Shown here: positions 5,602 through 5,678 of the stretch, piece after piece
Numbering within the stretch: the first letter of the stretch is position 1
How the letters are laid out: each line of letters begins with the position of its first letter
Source of the DNA: Burkholderiales bacterium
Lineage (GTDB): Bacteria > Pseudomonadota > Gammaproteobacteria > Burkholderiales > Burkholderiaceae
DNA length: 5,678 nt
NCBI GenBank assembly: GCA_903643055.1
Contig: CAHJWV010000306.1
Coordinates: 1 to 5,678, forward strand
Direction of reading: 5' to 3'
Translations under genes and position numbers: made by a program
Notes under the pieces: model-generated
What the model saw: only the letters and a program-made list of their open reading frames with translations
Told to the model about the DNA's origin: nothing
Database searches by the model: none

Positions 5602-5678
5602 GCCGACGTGGTGAAATTGGTAGACACGCTATCTTGAGGGGGTAGTGGCGAAAGCTGTGCGAGTTCGAGTCTCGCCGT
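5602..5678 (+). tRNA. tRNA-Leu(GAG), cut by the right edge
   Basis: The cloverleaf can be drawn directly. Acceptor 5' strand is GCCGACG (5602-5608). The D stem is GTG/CAC (5611-5613 with 5625-5627) with GG in the loop. The anticodon stem is CTATC/GGTAG (5629-5633 with 5641-5645) around loop TTGAGGG, with anticodon GAG at 5636-5638, which reads leucine CUC and CUU codons. The long variable arm is at 5646-5658 (GGC-GAAA-GCT), the class II feature expected of tRNA-Leu. The T stem is GCGAG/CTCGC (5659-5663 with 5671-5675) around TTCGAGT. Only CGT of the 3' acceptor strand is inside; the remaining CGGC, the discriminator base and CCA should follow. Confidence 0.96.

Overview
The window is a stretch of a high-GC betaproteobacterial chromosome, most like Burkholderiales (Comamonadaceae and relatives). 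The evidence is the gene order (rpsO, pnp, a PIG3-type quinone oxidoreductase, tpiA, secG, tRNA-Leu(GAG)), the close fit of the encoded proteins to that group, and the strong GC bias at third codon positions. In these bacteria the tRNA-Leu is normally followed by the nuo (complex I) operon, but that lies beyond the right edge. Genus assignment is inference. Every gene is on the + strand, and I see no mobile element, CRISPR array or horizontally acquired island.

Layout. 1-447 is the 3' end of a PLP-dependent aminotransferase gene whose start is off the left edge; its first ~60 bases fit the family poorly. Its stop codon lies inside a perfect TATAAT box (443-448), the likely rpsO promoter. A ~127-nt structured leader precedes rpsO (583-852, ribosomal protein S15). 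An intrinsic-terminator-like hairpin (869-905) and a long imperfect hairpin in the pnp leader (931-980) separate rpsO from pnp (1048-3171, polynucleotide phosphorylase). After a 61-nt gap with another hairpin come a quinone oxidoreductase (3233-4219), tpiA (4240-4980, triosephosphate isomerase) and secG (5019-5441), all closely spaced. The last 237 bases hold hairpins, a promoter (5505-5533) and a tRNA-Leu(GAG) gene cut by the right edge.

How it works together. The genes are housekeeping: translation (S15, tRNA-Leu), RNA decay (PNPase), central carbon metabolism (TpiA), redox metabolism (the oxidoreductase) and protein export (SecG). rpsO-pnp is a conserved pair. In E. coli both are post-transcriptionally autoregulated, S15 through a leader pseudoknot and PNPase through an RNase III-cut leader hairpin. 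Here the same two places carry convincing inverted repeats with different sequences. They are the most interesting part of the window: the rpsO leader can form an H-type pseudoknot and has competing GAAAC/GTTTC pairings that reach the ribosome binding site. No novel protein system is visible.
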